Positions 6,781-6,870 of a stretch of 6,870 bases of DNA are shown here, piece after piece; position 1 is the first letter of the stretch, and every line of letters starts with the position of its first letter. Both the position numbers and the translations under genes were made by a program. This DNA comes from an uncultured Eubacteriales bacterium (GTDB taxonomy: Bacteria; Bacillota; Clostridia; Christensenellales; Aristaeellaceae): contig CADBNX010000031.1 of assembly GCA_902796115.1 (NCBI GenBank), forward strand, positions 1-6,870, written 5' to 3'. The notes below the pieces were generated by a model, which saw nothing but the letters and a program-made list of their open reading frames with translations, did not search any database and had not been told where the DNA came from.

Positions 6781-6787
6781 TGCGAAT

Positions 6788-6870
6788 ATGAAATTGCTGA
6801 GAATCATCCTTTGTCTGGTACTCGCGGCCGCGCTGCTGGGATGCACCGCACTGGCGGACGATGTTTCCGC
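6788..6870 (+). CDS. Start of an exported or lipid-anchored protein (partial, runs off the window)
   Basis: Only the first 27 codons are present. They encode a textbook secretion signal: MKLLR, then a hydrophobic core (IILCLVLAAALL), then GCTALADDVS. Two processing sites are possible. LLGC is an acceptable lipobox, making Cys19 a lipidated residue. ALA-DD (residues 21-25) fits cleavage by signal peptidase I after Ala23. The mature protein lies beyond the window, so its function cannot be stated. The gene has its own near-consensus promoter and a strong ribosome binding site, which suggests substantial expression. An upstream in-frame ATG at 6764 would add MKNEGDAN, but it is less likely because it has no ribosome binding site and would spoil the signal peptide start. 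Confidence 0.8.
   Translation, partial: MKLLRIILCLVLAAALLGCTALADDVS

Noticed and set aside
6764..6787. Alternative upstream ATG for the plus-strand secreted protein.
   Set aside because: In frame, but the ribosome binding site lies inside this stretch and the signal peptide is typical only from 6788.

Overview
The window looks like bacterial chromosome from a GC-rich member of the Bacillota, most likely a clostridial or gut-type lineage. This is inferred from strong GGAGG/AAGGGGGA-type ribosome binding sites, near-consensus sigma-A promoters, a substrate-binding lipoprotein with a Gram-positive-style lipobox, and the tight gene packing. No rRNA or other taxonomic marker is present, so the assignment is soft.

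Six complete genes lie on the minus strand and are transcribed from right to left. The order is: a 217-residue protein resembling the FMN-binding split-barrel (pyridoxamine-phosphate-oxidase-like) family (5899-6552); then a complete five-component ABC importer of the Opp/Dpp/nickel class, made of a family 5 substrate-binding lipoprotein (3987-5840), a DppB-like permease (2981-3982), a DppC-like permease (2001-2984), a DppD-like ATPase (997-2004) and a DppF-like ATPase (10-987). The four membrane and ATPase genes are separated by 4 nt, overlap by ATGA, overlap by ATGA, and are separated by 9 nt, so they are almost certainly translationally coupled in one operon. The only sizeable gap inside the operon (46-58 nt, before the binding protein) is largely filled by a strong hairpin.

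A 235-bp divergent control region (6553-6787) separates this operon from a plus-strand gene that starts at 6788 and runs off the window. It carries two face-to-face promoters. The minus-strand one is TGTACA-17-TACAAT with an extended -10, and the plus-strand one is TTGACA-17-TACAAT. It also holds a perfect inverted repeat touching the minus-strand -35 and a second small GC-rich hairpin. The plus-strand gene begins with a clear signal peptide and is cut off after 27 codons.

Working together, the lipoprotein would capture an oligopeptide-like or related ligand outside the cell, the two permeases would form the channel, and the two ATPases would drive import. The role of the lead FMN-fold-like gene is unknown. 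Nothing here is clearly a new biological system. The items most worth a second look are the divergent promoter architecture with its operator-like repeats, the intercistronic hairpin before the binding protein, the two ATPases sharing one reading frame across a single UGA, and the cysteine-rich tails of both ATPases.
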